NCBI GenBank assembly: GCA_017551215.1
Contig: JAFZMA010000019.1
Span: 1-13,197, forward strand
Direction: 5' to 3'
Length of the DNA stretch: 13,197 nucleotides
Source: Bacteroidales bacterium
Lineage (GTDB): Bacteria; Bacteroidota; Bacteroidia; Bacteroidales; UBA932
Position numbers and translations under genes: made by a program. Under the pieces are notes generated by a model. The model had not been told where the DNA came from. It ran no database searches and saw only the letters and a program-made list of their open reading frames with translations. Every line of letters begins with the position of its first letter. The first letter of the stretch is position 1. Positions 1-7,821 of the stretch are shown piece after piece.

Positions 1-1
1 G

Positions 2-889
2 TACAACGCTGTAGCTTACGGACTTGACAAGGAGACCGGACTGATAGATTACGACGATATGGAGAAGAAGGCTCTGGAGCACAAGCCAAAACTGATAATC
101 GGCGGCGCCAGCGCTTATTCAAGAGAGTGGGACTGGGAGAGAATGAGAGCCATCGCAGACAAGGTGGGAGCAATCCTCTGGGTAGACATGGCACATCCTG
201 CAGGACTGATTGCCAAGGGTTTGCTGAAGAACCCTGTTAAGTACGCCCATATAGTAACTTCCACAACTCACAAGACACTGAGAGGACCTCGCGGAGGTAT
301 CATCCTGGTGGGCAAGGACTTCGAGAATCCTTGGGGACAGAAGACCCCTAAGGGAGAAATCAAGAAGATGAGCGCCATCCTCAACTCCTCCGTATTCCCT
401 GGCATCCAGGGCGGTCCGCTGGAGCACTGCATCGCCGCCAAGGCAGTTGCATTCTTCGAGGCACTGCAGCCGGAGTTCAAGACCTACGTAGAGCAGGTTC
501 ATAAGAACGCCGTTGTAATGGCAGAGGAGTTCATGGCAAGAGGCTACAAGGTTGTAAGCGGCGGAACAGACAACCACATGATGCTCATAGACCTTAGAAC
601 CAAGTTCCCTGAACTTACAGGAAAAGTTGTGGAGAACACACTGGTTCTGGCAGACATCACAGTCAACAAGAACATGGTTCCGTTCGACACCCGCTCACCG
701 TTCCAGACATCCGGTATCAGGGTTGGTACTCCGGCAGTTACGACCAGAGGACTCAAGGAGAACGATATCAAGTTCGTTGTAGGCCTGATAGACAAGGTGC
801 TGAATAACCTTACAGACGAGAAGGTTCTTGAGGATGTACGCCATCAGGTTGAGCAGTTGATGGCCGGACGCCCTCTGAACATCTGGTAG
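2..889 (+). CDS. glyA: Serine hydroxymethyltransferase, 5'-truncated by the window edge
   Basis: A PLP enzyme of the cytoplasm that interconverts serine plus tetrahydrofolate with glycine plus 5,10-methylene-THF, the main source of one-carbon units. The open frame runs in from the window edge at base 2, so about 295 C-terminal residues of the usual ~425 are present. Seen: the PLP-contacting segment [10 protein letters not shown] (D and H at about bases 185-193) and the family's lysine motif [13 protein letters not shown], whose Schiff-base lysine is the codon at 272-274. The downstream FPGIQGGP and GTPAVTTRG blocks are also typical of the family. The frame ends at TAG 887-889. The next gene, pnp, follows after 51 bp with no hairpin between them, so read-through is plausible. 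Family assignment is secure; only the N-terminus and promoter are missing. Confidence 0.97.
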   Translation, partial: YNAVAYGLDKETGLIDYDDMEKKALEHKPKLIIGGASAYSREWDWERMRAIADKVGAILWVDMAHPAGLIAKGLLKNPVKYAHIVTSTTHKTLRGPRGGIILVGKDFENPWGQKTPKGEIKKMSAILNSSVFPGIQGGPLEHCIAAKAVAFFEALQPEFKTYVEQVHKNAVVMAEEFMARGYKVVSGGTDNHMMLIDLRTKFPELTGKVVENTLVLADITVNKNMVPFDTRSPFQTSGIRVGTPAVTTRGLKENDIKFVVGLIDKVLNNLTDEKVLEDVRHQVEQLMAGRPLNIW

Positions 890-897
890 GGGATTCC

Positions 898-906
898 ATC
901 GCTGAG
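898..906 (+). other. ATCGCTGAG motif, site 1 (intergenic glyA-pnp)
   Basis: Exact 9-mer 9 nt after the glyA stop and 34 nt before the chosen pnp ATG, in the sense of both genes. It continues as ATCGCTGAGTAT, the same 12-mer as site 2. One of nine copies in the window; function unknown. Confidence 0.6.
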
Positions 907-940
907 TATGCTGCAGCAAAAAGAACATTTAGAAGAGATT

Positions 941-3259
941 ATGAATATTATCAAGAAAACAATCCAGCTCGCAGACGGAAGGACGATAGAAATTGAGACT
1001 GGAAAACTGGCCAAGCAGGCAGATGGCTCGGCCGTTGTAAAGATGGGTGGCACAATGCTTCTTGCCACCGTTACATGCGCCAAAGAAGCAGAAGAGGATG
1101 TGGATTTTCTCCCTCTTCAGGTAGATTACAAAGAGAAGTTCTACTCCGCGGGACGTTTCCCTGGAGGTTTCATGAAGAGAGAGGGCAAGGCAAGCGACTA
1201 TGAGATTCTGATTGCCAGACTTATAGACCGTGCACTCAGGCCTCTGTTCCCGGAAGATTTCCACGCAGCCGTATTTGTATCGGTGAACCTCATTTCAGCA
1301 GACAAGGATACTCAGCCGGACGCTCTTGCAGGTCTTGCAGCAGCAAGTGCCCTGGCAGTTTCCGATATACCTTTCAACGGACCTATTTCAGAGGTCAGGG
1401 TTGCCCGCATAGACGGACAGTATTGCATCAATCCGGGTTTCAAGGATCTGGAAAAGGCAGACCTGGAACTCATGGTTGGAGCAACAGCAAAGAACATCAT
1501 GATGGTGGAGGGAGAAATGAAGGAAGTTTCCGAGGAGGTTATGCTCGGCGCCATCATGTTCGCACACCAGGAAATCAAGAAGCATTGCGCTGTTCTTGAG
1601 GAACTTACGGATGCAGTTGGCAAACGCCAGAAGAGGGAGTATTGCCATGAGGTCAACGACGAGGATATCCGCCAGGCATGCTCCAAGTTCTGCTACGACC
1701 GCTGCTACGAGATAGCAAAGGCAGCAATGCCAAAGCAGGAGCGCACAGAAGCTTTCGATAACCTCAAGGAAGAGTTCATGCAGACCATTCCGGAAGAGGA
1801 AAGGGAAGAGAAGACCGCAATGGTAAACCGCTACTATGCAGCCGTTGAGAAGAAGGCCATGAGAGACCTCATCCTCAACGAGGGCCGCCGTCTGGACGGA
1901 CGTGCTACAACAGATGTCCGCCCAATCTGGTGCGAGGTAGACTATCTGCCATGCGCCCACGGAAGCGCAATCTTCACCCGCGGAGAGACCCAGAGCCTTG
2001 CAACGGTAACACTGGGTACCAAGCTGGATATGAAGGAGATGGACGAGGTGCTCATTGAGCGCACAGAGCCATTCGTACTCCACTACAACTTCCCTCCGTT
2101 CGCAACCGGAGAGGCAAGAGCCCAGAGAGCAACTTCCAGAAGGGAGGTGGGCCACGGCAACCTGGCAATGCGCGCCCTCAAGCCGATGGTTCCTACCGGA
2201 GAGGAAAACCCTTACGCAATAAGAGTTGTCTCAGATATCCTTGAGAGCAACGGTTCTTCTTCAATGGCAAGTGTTTGCGCCGGATGTCTGGCACTTATGG
2301 ACGCCGGTATCCAGCTTAAGAAACCTGTAGCCGGAGTGGCAATGGGACTCATAGAGCAGGACGGCAAGTATGCCATTCTTTCAGATATCCTCGGCGATGA
2401 GGACCACCTCGGAGACATGGACTTCAAGGTAGCCGGAACCAAGGACGGAATAACTGCAACCCAGATGGACATCAAGTGCGATGGCCTCTCGGAAGAGATT
2501 ATGGCAAAGGCACTTGCACAGGCCAACCAGGCACGTCAGCACATCATGGGAGAGATGATGAAGACTCTGGACGCTCCACGTCCTGAGCTTAAGCCTCACG
2601 CTCCTCGCATCGTCCAGATCAGAATTCCTGGAGAGTTTATCGGAGCCGTTATCGGCAAGGGCGGAGAAGTCATCCAGAAGATCCAGAAGGAGACAGGTAC
2701 AACAGTTACCATCACTGAGGAAAAGCAGGACGACGGAACCAGCATCGGAGCTGTAGACATCTTTGGAACAGACAAGGAGAGCATGGAGAAGGCTCTCAAC
2801 TGGATTAAGGGCATCACCACCGTTCCGGAAGCCGGACAGGTATATCACGGAAAGGTTGTTTCCATCCAGGACTTTGGAGCATTCGTGGAGATACTTCCTG
2901 GCAAGGAAGGTCTGCTGCACATTTCCGAGATGGCATGGAAGAAGACCGAGAAGGTAGAGGATGTTGTAAAGATGGGCGATGAGGTAGATGTCAAACTCCT
3001 TGAGATAGACGAGAAGACCGGCAAGATGCGCCTCTCCATGAAGGCCCTTCTGCCTAAGCCTGAGGGCTATGTAGAGCCTGTAAGGCGGCCTCGTCCAGAG
3101 GGCGGCAACAACCGCAACGGCAGCCGTCCTAACGGAAACCGTCCAAACGGAAACCGCGGAGGCAACAACAGTCACCAGAATAACAACCGTGGAGACCGTC
3201 AGAACAACCACTCTGACCGTTCACACAATACTCCAAAGGACAATCCATCCGGAGAATAA
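941..3259 (+). CDS. pnp: Polyribonucleotide nucleotidyltransferase (PNPase)
   Basis: Phosphorolytic 3'-5' exoribonuclease of mRNA decay; family members form trimeric rings. The 772-residue reading starts at ATG 941 ([21 protein letters not shown]), which matches where homologues begin; an in-frame ATG at 908 would add 11 untypical residues. Domains in order: first RNase PH fold ([16 protein letters not shown] region), helical domain, second RNase PH fold with the catalytic block [15 protein letters not shown] near residue 485, a KH domain with the GxxG loop VIGKGG near residue 573, and an S1 domain at about 632-702 ([21 protein letters not shown]). The last ~65 residues form a low-complexity tail rich in Asn, Arg and Gly with repeated NGNRPNGNR, probably a flexible RNA-binding extension. 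A hairpin terminator candidate follows at 3305-3337. The usual neighbour rpsO lies about 1.1 kb away in the opposite orientation. Confidence 0.97.
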   Translation: MNIIKKTIQLADGRTIEIETGKLAKQADGSAVVKMGGTMLLATVTCAKEAEEDVDFLPLQVDYKEKFYSAGRFPGGFMKREGKASDYEILIARLIDRALRPLFPEDFHAAVFVSVNLISADKDTQPDALAGLAAASALAVSDIPFNGPISEVRVARIDGQYCINPGFKDLEKADLELMVGATAKNIMMVEGEMKEVSEEVMLGAIMFAHQEIKKHCAVLEELTDAVGKRQKREYCHEVNDEDIRQACSKFCYDRCYEIAKAAMPKQERTEAFDNLKEEFMQTIPEEEREEKTAMVNRYYAAVEKKAMRDLILNEGRRLDGRATTDVRPIWCEVDYLPCAHGSAIFTRGETQSLATVTLGTKLDMKEMDEVLIERTEPFVLHYNFPPFATGEARAQRATSRREVGHGNLAMRALKPMVPTGEENPYAIRVVSDILESNGSSSMASVCAGCLALMDAGIQLKKPVAGVAMGLIEQDGKYAILSDILGDEDHLGDMDFKVAGTKDGITATQMDIKCDGLSEEIMAKALAQANQARQHIMGEMMKTLDAPRPELKPHAPRIVQIRIPGEFIGAVIGKGGEVIQKIQKETGTTVTITEEKQDDGTSIGAVDIFGTDKESMEKALNWIKGITTVPEAGQVYHGKVVSIQDFGAFVEILPGKEGLLHISEMAWKKTEKVEDVVKMGDEVDVKLLEIDEKTGKMRLSMKALLPKPEGYVEPVRRPRPEGGNNRNGSRPNGNRPNGNRGGNNSHQNNNRGDRQNNHSDRSHNTPKDNPSGE

Positions 3260-3304
3260 AGACGGCAGTTTTTAACAAGAGACTGATATACAGATGAATA
3301 AGTG

Positions 3305-3337
3305 TTTGTGGGGTATGCTTTTAAGTTACCCCACAAA
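3305..3337 (+). terminator. Hairpin downstream of pnp, probable terminator
   Basis: Perfect 11-bp stem: TTTGTGGGGTA at 3305-3315 pairs with TACCCCACAAA at 3327-3337 across an 11-nt loop. It starts 46 nt after the pnp stop. The following TGTTTAAAT is only weakly T-rich, so an RNA-protecting 3' hairpin or attenuator is an alternative. Confidence 0.6.
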
Positions 3338-3344
3338 TGTTTAA

Positions 3345-3353
3345 ATCGCTGAG
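3345..3353 (+). other. ATCGCTGAG motif, site 2 (intergenic pnp-pnuC)
   Basis: Exact 9-mer, extended to ATCGCTGAGTAT as at site 1. It lies just after the pnp hairpin and 37 nt before the pnuC-like start codon, in the sense orientation. Confidence 0.6.
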
Positions 3354-3390
3354 TATTATATTATTATAAAATACGTTCTACAGAAGAGGG

Positions 3391-4224
3391 ATGGCAGGAG
3401 CGTTACGCATAAATGACAGGAAGTTCAACTTCTGGTTCAACATGTTCATTCTGGTGGGGATGATAACTGCCGTTGTGGTGGTCAACGTCCTCAAGATCCA
3501 GGCTCAGCACGCTGTCACTGTAAAGCAGATAGTTGTGGCCGTGGGTGCTATCATGGGAGTGGTCAATACCGTCCTTAGCGCCAACGGCAACATCTGGACA
3601 TTCCTGTTCGGCTTAATAGACGTGAGCATAGGTGCGTACGCCAATTACGACAGCGGCAACATGGGACAGTTTGCCCAGCATGCCTTCTACTTCCTCCCGA
3701 TGCAGTTCATCGGCTATTGGCAGTGGAGAAAACTCGGAGCGGGCCGGAGGATAAAACGGGAAAAATCAAGCGCTGAAACCGAATCGTCCGGTTCAGAATA
3801 CAAGACTGAGATCTCAAAAGTCAAGGCCCGCAGGCTTACCGGGCGGCAGTGGATATATGTTGGCATCGCCATAGTATTGGGAACGGCGCTGTGCTACGGC
3901 ATCCTCTACTGGATAGACCTTAAGCAGCTTGAGGCCGGAAAAATCGCTGAGATAGACCAGGCCAAGCTTTTCCTTGACAGCTTTGTCCTGGTGCTGAACT
4001 TTGCCGGGCAGATACTGATGTCCTACGCATACGCAGACCAGTGGTATCTGTGGAACCTGGTGAACATCTTCTCCATAATGCTGTGGACCAACCGCCTGAT
4101 GAGCGCCCAGAGCGACAGCTACACCATAGTGATGGTGATCAAGTACGCCTTCTACCTGCTCAACTCCCTGAACGGCCTCCGCATCTGGCTCAAACTCAGC
4201 AGACCTCAGCTCTCAACCGAATAG
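3391..4224 (+). CDS. pnuC: PnuC-family vitamin-precursor transporter
   Basis: Inner-membrane facilitator of the PnuC family, whose members import nicotinamide riboside or, in variants, thiamine or riboflavin, with trapping by a cytosolic kinase. The 277-residue protein has about seven or eight hydrophobic segments (roughly residues 14-38, 44-62, 65-82, 90-108, 150-172, 187-212, 215-235, 243-265). Family-like blocks are QFIGYWQWRK near residues 107-116 and QWYLWNLVNIFSIMLW in the C-terminal half, resembling the W-x-x-W-N substrate-site region. A polar loop at about 117-150 (many K, E, S) separates the two halves. The start at 3391 follows AGAAGAGGG and fits membrane topology. No THI, RFN or NAD riboswitch was recognised in the 131-bp upstream gap, and no kinase gene is adjacent, so the substrate is unassigned; nicotinamide riboside is the default guess. 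Confidence 0.85.
   Translation: MAGALRINDRKFNFWFNMFILVGMITAVVVVNVLKIQAQHAVTVKQIVVAVGAIMGVVNTVLSANGNIWTFLFGLIDVSIGAYANYDSGNMGQFAQHAFYFLPMQFIGYWQWRKLGAGRRIKREKSSAETESSGSEYKTEISKVKARRLTGRQWIYVGIAIVLGTALCYGILYWIDLKQLEAGKIAEIDQAKLFLDSFVLVLNFAGQILMSYAYADQWYLWNLVNIFSIMLWTNRLMSAQSDSYTIVMVIKYAFYLLNSLNGLRIWLKLSRPQLSTE
3943..3951 (+). other. ATCGCTGAG motif, site 3 (inside pnuC)
   Basis: Exact copy read in frame as Ile-Ala-Glu within the pnuC-like gene, sense orientation. Confidence 0.5.
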
Positions 4225-4280
4225 GCATCAGAAGTTCTCCAAACGCCTTACGCTTCGCTTCATCCCGCCCTGCCACCAAA

Positions 4281-4308
4281 AAAGGGTTGGCCATGTGGTC
4301 AACCCTTT
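4281..4308 (-). terminator. Strong terminator of rpsO, possibly bidirectional
   Basis: A 12-bp stem with one G-T pair: 4281-4292 pairs with 4297-4308 around the loop ATGT. On the minus strand the stem runs into TTTTTT (the AAAAAA at 4278-4283 on plus), 22 nt past the rpsO stop, which is a classic intrinsic terminator. On the plus strand it ends in CTTTAT and could also stop transcription from pnuC. Confidence 0.85.
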
Positions 4309-4330
4309 ATCATTGTAGAAACTCGTGCGA

Positions 4331-4606
4331 TTACTTACGCAGATTGAGTTCCTTGACGATGTTCCTGTATCTCTCAATGTCAACTTCCTTAAGATAATCC
4401 AGGAAGCGGCGTCTCTTACCTACGAGCATCAGAAGTGCACGCTGTGTAGCATGGTCCTTCTTGTTCCTCTTCATGTGCTCGGTAAGGTGAGCGATACGGT
4501 AGGAAAATAAAGCAATCTGACTTTCAGCAGAACCAGTGTCTTTATTAGACTTTCCGTACTTGCCAAATATCTCTTGCTTCTTGTCTGAATTCAAATACTC
4601 AGCCAT
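4331..4606 (-). CDS. rpsO: 30S ribosomal protein S15
   Basis: Primary 16S rRNA-binding protein of the small-subunit platform. The 91-residue product is close to the usual 88-89, with typical blocks: DTGSAESQIALFSYRIAHLTEHMK in the first half and HATQRALLMLVGKRRRFLDYLK in the second, containing the rRNA-contacting His/Asp and basic residues. It starts at ATG 4606 and stops 22 nt before the terminator at 4281-4308. It is monocistronic here and divergent from the YgjP-like gene, with a candidate promoter at 4681-4688. In many bacteria rpsO sits directly upstream of pnp in the same operon; here the two are near each other but on opposite strands with pnuC between. Confidence 0.97.
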   Translation of the reverse strand: MAEYLNSDKKQEIFGKYGKSNKDTGSAESQIALFSYRIAHLTEHMKRNKKDHATQRALLMLVGKRRRFLDYLKEVDIERYRNIVKELNLRK

Positions 4607-4680
4607 TGTGCTTAAGATTTTTGTTTGTTAATAATTGTTTTAACCGTGGAGAACCCGCTCGAGTTTCCCCATCGGGGACG

Positions 4681-4688
4681 CAAAGATA
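4681..4688 (-). promoter_or_regulatory. Candidate rpsO promoter, -7 element
   Basis: On the minus strand this reads TATCTTTG, an exact match to the Bacteroidota -7 consensus TAnnTTTG, 74 nt before the rpsO start. The expected TTTG at about -33 is not clean at the usual spacing, so confidence is moderate. Confidence 0.5.
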
Positions 4689-4785
4689 TGAAAGTTTTTC
4701 AAAATCCAAGCATTTAGTGTGGCATTTGGCTTTCAAACCAAGGGGAGGTTTTGATGTGGAATGGCTTGGGCGTTCAGAGTTTTTG

Positions 4786-4793
4786 TAATTTTG
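4786..4793 (+). promoter_or_regulatory. Candidate promoter of the YgjP-like gene, -7 element
   Basis: TAATTTTG fits TAnnTTTG exactly; an imperfect CTTG lies 17 nt upstream at 4765-4768. Transcription would begin around 4798-4800, leaving a very short leader before ATG 4813, which favours the in-frame ATG at 4828 as the real start or a near-leaderless mRNA. Confidence 0.5.
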
Positions 4794-4812
4794 CGTTCGA
4801 ACTAAACCGCGG

Positions 4813-5439
4813 ATGTTTAGAGCCGATATGCAGAGCAAGATAGTAAAATATGATAACGGGCTGGGGGAGGTGACCTTTACAAAGTATCCCCAGAGCCGGT
4901 CTATCAGGGTGATGGTGTCCGCCAAGGGGGAGGTCAAGGTTACCCTGCCTCCGTATGTGGGCTATGAGGAGGCGGAGCGGTTCCTTTTTTCCGTTGGCGG
5001 AAAGATTGTGGCACAGAGGAATGAGGTGCTCAGACGCCTGCAGTCTGCCGCCCAGGCCGGAGCTCCGTCCGACTATCAGACTAACAAGTTAGCTCACAAG
5101 ATTCTGCCGCAGCGTACCCGTCAGATGTACGAGCTTATGACGCAAAAGGTCACCATCCGCAATCGCCTGGGGATTGTGATTAAGGACCCGTTCCGCTACA
5201 ACAGGGTGGCAATAAAGGACAACTCCTCCAACTGGGGAAGCTGCTCAACGCTGCGCAACATCAACCTCAACATGAAACTTGTCCGCCTTCCGGAGGAACT
5301 TATGGACTATGTCATAGCCCACGAACTCTGTCATCTGGTCTATCCCAACCACAGCACAAGGTTCCACGCCCTCCTGAATGCAATAACGGACGGCAAGGAA
5401 AAGACTCTTGCCGCCCGTCTGAAGCAATACAAGCTGTAA
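4813..5439 (+). CDS. YgjP-like (DUF45) zinc metallopeptidase
   Basis: Predicted soluble cytoplasmic metallohydrolase of the YgjP/DUF45 family, related in fold to SprT and WSS1-type proteases; no substrate is established. The 208 residues contain the zinc site AHELCHLVYPNHSTRFH (H170, E171, H174 and the NHS..F block with H180), and the family's upstream WGSCS at 141-145. There is no signal peptide. The N-terminal half, with VTLPPYVGYEEAERF, is also family-like. A second in-frame ATG at 4828 would shorten it by five residues and suits the candidate promoter better. It is divergent from rpsO, and its stop is only 5 bp from the stop of the convergent lipoprotein gene, so the two transcripts must overlap at their 3' ends. 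Family call is strong; cellular role unknown. Confidence 0.88.
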   Translation: MFRADMQSKIVKYDNGLGEVTFTKYPQSRSIRVMVSAKGEVKVTLPPYVGYEEAERFLFSVGGKIVAQRNEVLRRLQSAAQAGAPSDYQTNKLAHKILPQRTRQMYELMTQKVTIRNRLGIVIKDPFRYNRVAIKDNSSNWGSCSTLRNINLNMKLVRLPEELMDYVIAHELCHLVYPNHSTRFHALLNAITDGKEKTLAARLKQYKL

Positions 5440-5444
5440 CTCCC

Positions 5445-6173
5445 TTATCGCTGCATCTTCACGAAGGTAGTGCCGTTGAACTGGTATTCAACGGGATTTG
5501 CCAGTTCCCACAGCCTGTCATCGGCGATGTAGCTAGGTCTGAGCAAAAGGACATTGTTGTCTTGTTCTCCGTGCCTGAGGTCTATGCCCCTAAGAGAGCC
5601 TTTCTCCCTGTCATACTCTCTCTTCATTTCCTTTACGGCGGACTTCAGGTCTGCAGGAACATCCACACCCTCAAAGAATTCGTCAAAAGCAGGAGCCTTG
5701 ATCGGGTTCTCCACTTCTGTAAGCGCTCCGTCTTTTAGGATGAAGGTATTCATCTTGTCCAGAACAGCCCCATCCACACCGGCTTCCGTGTAATATAGTA
5801 CAAAGATGCCGTCTTCTTCATTTAGCATGTGGTAGCAGTAGAGGTAAACTATGTCGTAGATGCCGCCATCTCCGTTCATGAAGCTGATGAAGTTAGGTGA
5901 AGTGTACTCATCAAAGACACGCTTAGTTTCGGTGGCATTTCTGTAAACGGAATCTGGGATTCTATTCGGAATCATGCTACGCGGAATGAGCTTGAGAGCT
6001 TCCTGGGCATAATCTGTGTTATATGCAACTGGCTGTGGCTCAGCCTCCGGAGTCTGGACCGCCTCGGTCTGTGTGGTGTCAGCGGCCGGAGCTGCAGCCT
6101 CTCCCGGCTTGCCCTTGCAGCTAGTCATAAAGGCGAGGGCTGCGAGTAATAATACTATCTGATAAGTCTTCAT
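5445..6173 (-). CDS. Lipoprotein of unknown function
   Basis: A 242-residue protein, starting at ATG 6173 (an ATG two codons upstream at 6179 is also possible). The N-terminus is a lipoprotein signal: MKTYQ, a hydrophobic run and the lipobox-like MTSC, so it is probably lipidated and anchored in the inner or outer membrane. After the Cys comes an Ala/Pro/Thr/Glu-rich linker to about residue 48, including VQTPEAEPQP, then a folded domain with many acidic and aromatic residues (for example DGGIYDIVYLYCYHML and DGIFVLYYTEAG). I do not recognise the family. It is the last gene of the minus-strand cluster, after a probable terminator at 6189-6218, so it may have its own promoter. Its linker shares the string VQTPEA, and most of the underlying DNA, with the lipoprotein at 10243. 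Confidence 0.8.
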   Translation of the reverse strand: MKTYQIVLLLAALAFMTSCKGKPGEAAAPAADTTQTEAVQTPEAEPQPVAYNTDYAQEALKLIPRSMIPNRIPDSVYRNATETKRVFDEYTSPNFISFMNGDGGIYDIVYLYCYHMLNEEDGIFVLYYTEAGVDGAVLDKMNTFILKDGALTEVENPIKAPAFDEFFEGVDVPADLKSAVKEMKREYDREKGSLRGIDLRHGEQDNNVLLLRPSYIADDRLWELANPVEYQFNGTTFVKMQR

Positions 6174-6188
6174 AAACAAAAGAAAAAT

Positions 6189-6218
6189 AGGCTTGCCCGA
6201 ATCGCGTCAGACAAGCCT
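6189..6218 (-). terminator. Hairpin after the 92-residue gene, probable terminator
   Basis: AGGCTTG (6189-6195) pairs with CAAGCCT (6212-6218). On the minus strand the stem is followed by TATTTTTCTTTTG. It lies 16 nt after the stop of the gene at 6235, which separates that gene from the lipoprotein downstream. Confidence 0.6.
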
Positions 6219-6234
6219 GTCAATTGAAGAAATG

Positions 6235-6513
6235 TTACTTCTGGCTTAGAGCGCTAAGTCTCTCGTAGAGAGCATCTATACCTTCTATAAGCTCCTTTGT
6301 CACTCCCTTGTAATACTTGTCTGCCTTGATTTCAGGATTGCGGTTGTTGATCTTGTCAAAGAGGTCGTCCTGGAGGTCGAGTGCATCGCCGATGATTTCC
6401 CCAACCTTGTCCATCTTCTCCTCTCCGTTGAGTTCCAGATAAATGAAGCAGTCGTCTACAAGTTCTGCAACAAGGAATTCTACATCCTTCTTAATAGTTC
6501 TTAAATTTCTCAT
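6235..6513 (-). CDS. Small conserved-looking protein of unknown function
   Basis: A 92-residue, probably helical, acidic cytoplasmic protein (MRNLRTIKKDVEFLVAEL and onwards) with no signal peptide, Cys-rich motif or membrane segment. Patterns such as VDDCFIYLEL, IIGDALDLQDDLFDKIN and the C-terminal ALYERLSALSQK suggest an amphipathic helical bundle. It resembles small hypothetical proteins that I recall being common in Bacteroidales, but I cannot assign a function. It is third in the minus-strand cluster, 59 bp after the epimerase, with motif site 4 in that gap, and is followed by a hairpin terminator at 6189-6218. Coding status is supported by length, normal composition and start/stop placement. 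Confidence 0.75.
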   Translation of the reverse strand: MRNLRTIKKDVEFLVAELVDDCFIYLELNGEEKMDKVGEIIGDALDLQDDLFDKINNRNPEIKADKYYKGVTKELIEGIDALYERLSALSQK

Positions 6514-6541
6514 ATAATTCTTTTAATGTTTTCTTTTTTTA

Positions 6542-6550
6542 CTCAGCGAT
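6542..6550 (-). other. ATCGCTGAG motif, site 4 (intergenic epimerase - 92-aa gene)
   Basis: Exact copy on the minus strand, 22 nt after the epimerase stop and 28 nt before the next start codon, sense orientation. It continues as ATCGCTGAGTA, like sites 1 and 2. Confidence 0.6.
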
Positions 6551-6572
6551 AAAAACGCGTTGTCATAATCTT

Positions 6573-7757
6573 TTATTCCTCTGCGGCATACTTGAGGTTC
6601 ACGCCCTTGTTCATCTCCAGACCCAGACCAGGCTTGGAAGAAGGAACTATGCGTCCGTCCTCTACGGTGGAGGAGTGGAATACGTCGTTGGCAATCAGCC
6701 AGTTGCCGTCTAGGTCCGTCCACTCGCACACGGGAGCTATCTGCGCGCCTGCAGCGATGGCTACGGAAGTCTCCGTCATACAGCCGATCATCAGCTTCAT
6801 TCCCAGAGCCTGCGCCAGAGATACCATCTCCCTTGCCTCGTGCAGTCCGGTGCACTTCATCAGCTTGATGTTGATTCCGGAATAGTGGCCGTAAAGCTTT
6901 CTTACATCGCTGAGCCTCTGGCAAGCCTCATCCGCCATGATAGGAAGCGGGCTTCTCTCTGTAACCCAGCCGGTTTCCTCAAGCATCAGCTTTGGCATCG
7001 GCTGCTCAATCATGTTCACGTTCTTGGTTGCCAGCCAGTTAATCATGTCAAGGGCATAGTGCTTGTCTTTCCAGCCCTGGTTTGCATCTATGCAGATGGT
7101 GGTATCTGTGACCTCACGTATAGTGTTGATCATCATCTTGTCCTGCTCCTCCGTGCGGCCCAGCTTAACCTTGATAAGATGGCCCTCAGCGGCGGCTTCC
7201 TTTGCCTTCTCCCTTACCTCTTCCTTGCTTGCAAGACCTACGGTGAATGAGTTGTAAGGGCAGTTCTTAGGGTTGAATCCCCAGATTTTCCACCATGGCT
7301 GTCCGATCATGTTTCCTACCAGATCGTGGAGGGCGATGTCTATGGACGCTTTTGCGGCGCAGTTGTAAGTTGTGATAGCGTCCATCTCTGCCATAATCTC
7401 TCCGATCATGAACGGATCCTTGAAGGTCTTAAGCACAGGCCTTGCCTTCTTCAAATAGTCTATGGCTGAGTTAGTTGTCTCTCCCAGGTATGGAGGCATG
7501 GCGGCCTCTCCGTATCCAACATATCCGTCGTAGGTGATTCTTGTCAGGACGATAGGGGTTGTGCTTCTGGAACTGTTGGAAATGGTGAAAACGTGTTTCA
7601 TCTTAGCGGTGAACGGGCACCATTCAAGCTCCAGCTCCTTCTTCCCGGACGGCTTGGACACACCCTTTGCGCGGGCGAAAATCTGCGATGGACTCAGCAG
7701 AGCGGCAGCGGCTGTAAGCAGTCCTGCGCTCTTAAGGAATGTTCTTCTGTCGGTCAT
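6573..7757 (-). CDS. Tat-exported L-Ala-D/L-Glu (dipeptide) epimerase
   Basis: Enolase-superfamily enzyme that racemises the Glu of L-Ala-D-Glu from murein, so that ordinary peptidases can finish digestion. The 394 residues begin with a twin-arginine signal (DRRTFLKSAG, then a hydrophobic Ala/Leu run to about residue 29), implying export across the inner membrane. Catalytic signature seen in order: acid-base KxK (K196-V-K198), metal ligands D224 (IDANQGW), E251 (IEQPMP) and D276 (MADEA), and the opposing lysine K298 (NIKLMKCTG). The DLD at 348-350 (EWTDLDGNW) matches the DxD that binds the dipeptide amino group in AE-epimerases. It lies 64 bp downstream of the NlpC/P60 peptidase that would generate its substrate, in the YkfC-YkfB type of pairing. 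The activity is well supported; other dipeptide specificities within the family are possible. Confidence 0.9.
   Translation of the reverse strand: MTDRRTFLKSAGLLTAAAALLSPSQIFARAKGVSKPSGKKELELEWCPFTAKMKHVFTISNSSRSTTPIVLTRITYDGYVGYGEAAMPPYLGETTNSAIDYLKKARPVLKTFKDPFMIGEIMAEMDAITTYNCAAKASIDIALHDLVGNMIGQPWWKIWGFNPKNCPYNSFTVGLASKEEVREKAKEAAAEGHLIKVKLGRTEEQDKMMINTIREVTDTTICIDANQGWKDKHYALDMINWLATKNVNMIEQPMPKLMLEETGWVTERSPLPIMADEACQRLSDVRKLYGHYSGINIKLMKCTGLHEAREMVSLAQALGMKLMIGCMTETSVAIAAGAQIAPVCEWTDLDGNWLIANDVFHSSTVEDGRIVPSSKPGLGLEMNKGVNLKYAAEE
6906..6914 (+). other. ATCGCTGAG motif, site 5 (inside epimerase gene)
   Basis: Exact copy on the plus strand, antisense to the gene; the coding strand reads CTC AGC GAT (Leu-Ser-Asp). 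Confidence 0.5.
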
Positions 7758-7799
7758 CTTGTGTGTATTTTAAAATGTTTATCTGTTTTTCCAGTTAAT

Positions 7800-7808
7800 C
7801 TCAGCGAT
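7800..7808 (-). other. ATCGCTGAG motif, site 6 (intergenic NlpC/P60 - epimerase)
   Basis: Exact copy on the minus strand, 13 nt after the NlpC/P60 stop and 42 nt before the epimerase start, sense orientation. It overlaps a small CGAT/ATCG stem-loop. Confidence 0.6.
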
Positions 7809-7821
7809 GCAATATCGGTGC

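Noticed and set aside
119..577. Long open frame on the minus strand within glyA, and similar ones opposite pnp (1388-2155, 2381-3211)
   Set aside because: They lie antisense to highly conserved genes and have no domain signature; their composition reflects codon bias of the real strand.
3260..3390. Riboswitch upstream of the PnuC-like gene
   Set aside because: Apart from the pnp 3' hairpin and the 9-mer, no conserved THI, RFN or NAD-type core could be recognised in this short gap.
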